From contig JANYIP010000042.1 in the NCBI GenBank assembly GCA_025361995.1, positions 1-8,966 of the forward strand: a stretch of DNA of 8,966 nucleotides. Reading direction: 5' to 3'. How positions within the stretch are numbered: position 1 is the first letter of the stretch; each line of letters begins with the position of its first letter. The position numbers were made by a program, and so were the translations under genes. Shown here piece after piece: positions 6,501 through 8,966 of the stretch. The notes below the pieces were generated by a model. The model was given only the letters and a program-made list of their open reading frames with translations. It made no database searches and was not told the DNA's origin. This DNA comes from Streptomycetales bacterium (GTDB lineage Bacteria > Actinomycetota > Actinomycetes > Prado026).

Positions 6501-7151
6501 GTGGCGTTCCGGCGCGGGGTCCACTGGCTCGGCGAGATCCTGATCACGGCGGGTGTGGTCGCGCTCCTCTTCGTCGGCTACCTCGTCTTCTGGACCAACG
6601 TGAAGGCCGACGCCCAGGCGCGCACGCTGACCGCCGACCTTGAGGAGCAGTGGGACGCCCGTCCGCACGCGACCGGTGCGGTGAACCCGGGCGCGATCTC
6701 GATGGTGGCCGGCCAACCGTTCGCCCTGATGCGGATCCCGCGGCTCGGCTCGGGGTGGAGCTCGCCCGTCCTCGAGGGCGTCACCCTGCCCGACCTCGCC
6801 CAGGGCGTCGGGCACTACCCAGGCACTGCGGCGCCCGGGGCGATCGGCAACTTCGCGGTCGCCGGCCACCGGCGTACCCATGGCCAGCCCTTCGCCAACC
6901 TGCAGCTGCTGCGACCCGGCGACAGGATCACCGTCGAGACGGCCACGGCTGTGTACGTCTACCAGGTGGACAACGACCCGAACGCGACCATCGTGCTGCC
7001 CACCGATGTCTGGGTGATCGACCCGGTGCCGGGCAAACCGACGGTGACCCCGACCCAGGCCCTGATCACGCTGACCACCTGCAACCCGACCTGGAACTCC
7101 TCGCACCGCATGATCGTGTTCGGGCACCTGATCTCGACCAAGCTGAAGTAG
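6501..7151 (+). CDS. Class E sortase (cell-surface transpeptidase)
   Basis: 216 residues. Sortases cleave a C-terminal sorting signal of secreted proteins and join them to the cell wall or to each other; class E enzymes do this in GC-rich actinobacteria, often preferring LAxTG-like signals. One hydrophobic anchor spans about residues 10-30, placing the catalytic domain outside the membrane. The catalytic triad is visible: His123 in VAGHRRTHG, Cys194 in TLTTCNP and Arg203 in SSHRMIVFG. The GHYPGTAAPGAIGNFAVAGH block is characteristic of class E. GTG 6501 follows the lepA stop by 8 bases, with a G-rich run (6491-6499) that can act as a ribosome site, although it is close to the start codon. No gene in the window encodes an obvious sortase substrate, so its targets lie elsewhere. 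Expression with lepA is inferred from spacing. Confidence 0.93.
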   Translation: MAFRRGVHWLGEILITAGVVALLFVGYLVFWTNVKADAQARTLTADLEEQWDARPHATGAVNPGAISMVAGQPFALMRIPRLGSGWSSPVLEGVTLPDLAQGVGHYPGTAAPGAIGNFAVAGHRRTHGQPFANLQLLRPGDRITVETATAVYVYQVDNDPNATIVLPTDVWVIDPVPGKPTVTPTQALITLTTCNPTWNSSHRMIVFGHLISTKLK

Positions 7152-7177
7152 CCGCACCGTGTCGCGGAGGTTTCGGG

Positions 7178-7183
7178 CAGGAT
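7178..7183 (+). promoter_or_regulatory. Ambiguous element: -10-like CAGGAT or ribosome binding site before the MOSC gene
   Basis: CAGGAT ends 6 bases before ATG 7190, the same spacing as the TAGGCT/GTG pair of the PemK/MazF-like gene. Read as a -10 element (one mismatch to TANNNT), it would start the mRNA at the A of ATG. Read as RNA, AGGA at 7179-7182 is an acceptable Shine-Dalgarno with a 7-base spacer for a transcript coming from the sortase gene. No -35 hexamer is recognisable. Both uses may be possible. Confidence 0.3.
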
Positions 7184-7189
7184 GGCCCC

Positions 7190-7863
7190 ATGCCCGGAGC
7201 CCGGATCATCAGCGTCAACGTCGTGCACGCCCTGATCGTCGACCCGGTCGGCAGCGTCGGACGTACGGCCATCGACAAGCGCCCGGTCGAGACAGTGGTC
7301 GAGGTCCTCGAGCAGGGCGTGGTGGGGGACACCTGCCTGGACCGCCAGAACCACGGTGGCCGCGACCAGGCGGTGTACGCGTACGCCCGCGAGGACCAGT
7401 CCGGCTGGGAGCCGGAGCTCGGGCGCCCGGTCAAGCCCGGCGAGTTCGGGGAGAACCTGACGACCGAGGGGCTGGACGTCACCGGCGCGGTCATCGGGGA
7501 GCGCTGGGAGGTCGAGAGCGAGGACGCCGAGCATCCGGTGGTGCTCGAGGTCACTGCTCCGCGGGTCCCCTGCTCGACGTTCCAGGCGTTCATCGGCGAG
7601 CCGCACTGGGTGAAGCGGTTCACCGACCGCGGCGCGCCCGGGGCGTACCTCCGTGTGCTGGGCGAGGGCCGGATCAAGGCCGGCGCGCAGATCCAGGTCG
7701 CGAGCCGGCCGAGCCACGGCGTGACCATCGGCGAGGTGTTCGTCCCGCGCAACGCAGACCCCAAACGGCTGGCCCAGCTGCTTGCCGAGGGGCAAGACCT
7801 GCACCGGCCGCTCGTCGAGGCGATCGAGAGCCAGCTGCGACGCTCCGGTGCGCAGGTGTCGGC

Positions 7864-7867
<4 letters not shown>
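7190..7867 (+). CDS. MOSC domain-containing protein (YiiM-like)
   Basis: 225 residues. MOSC domains bind a molybdenum cofactor through a conserved cysteine. Relatives such as YiiM and YcbX of E. coli reduce N-hydroxylated bases, and others act as cofactor sulfurases. Seen here are the early GVVGDTCLDRQNHGGRDQAVYAY block (43-65), PGEFGENLTTEGLDV (83-97), and APRVPCSTFQAFIG with candidate ligand Cys128; the C-terminal helices fit the three-alpha-helix tail of YiiM-type proteins. The substrate cannot be read from sequence. ATG 7190 is favoured because the family alignment starts there and AGGA (7179-7182) lies 7 bases upstream; the same bases form a -10-like CAGGAT, so a leaderless mRNA is an alternative. 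The open frame extends back into the sortase gene, but that part is out-of-frame shadow. It overlaps the next gene by 4 bases. Confidence 0.9.

Positions 7868-8966
<1,099 letters not shown>

Noticed and set aside
6650..7189. N-terminal extension of the MOSC protein frame back into the sortase gene
   Set aside because: The extra 180 residues are the sortase gene read in another frame; MOSC family similarity begins at ATG 7190.

Overview
The window is very GC-rich, densely packed housekeeping DNA from an actinobacterium. GTG starts, TANNNT-type -10 hexamers, a class E sortase and an actinobacterial-style LepA with an N-terminal extension all point that way. The protein flavour suggests a Nocardioidaceae/Propionibacteriales-like organism, but that finer placement is an impression and was not tested. 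I see no IS element, prophage, tRNA, rRNA or CRISPR array, and no stretch over 300 bases without a gene.

Layout. Positions 1-2568 hold the end of comEA and all of comEC on the + strand. They overlap by 4 bases and encode the DNA-binding and membrane-channel parts of the DNA-uptake machinery. After a 63-base gap with a short period-10 tandem repeat comes holA (DNA polymerase III delta, + strand, 2632-3612). It converges on rpsT (ribosomal protein S20, - strand, 3615-3881) with only 2 bases between the stop codons. Upstream of rpsT on the same strand is a PemK/MazF-fold protein (4002-4526), with a likely rpsT promoter in the gap. That gene diverges from lepA (EF4 GTPase, + strand, 4621-6492).

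lepA begins a tight + strand cluster: lepA, class E sortase (8-base gap), MOSC-domain protein (38-base gap), and a long-chain acyl-CoA synthetase that overlaps the MOSC gene by 4 bases and runs off the window end. The synthetase is truncated only by the window edge.

Functionally the window covers DNA uptake (comEA/comEC), replication (holA), translation (rpsT, lepA), cell-surface anchoring (sortase), probable molybdenum-linked detoxification (MOSC) and lipid activation (acyl-CoA synthetase). Most of it is ordinary. The points most worth a second look are the MazF-fold protein with no visible antitoxin, the orphan sortase downstream of lepA, the 2-base convergent holA/rpsT junction, and start sites where a -10-like hexamer lies 6-7 bases before the start codon, as expected for leaderless mRNAs. 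I found no convincing undescribed multi-gene system.
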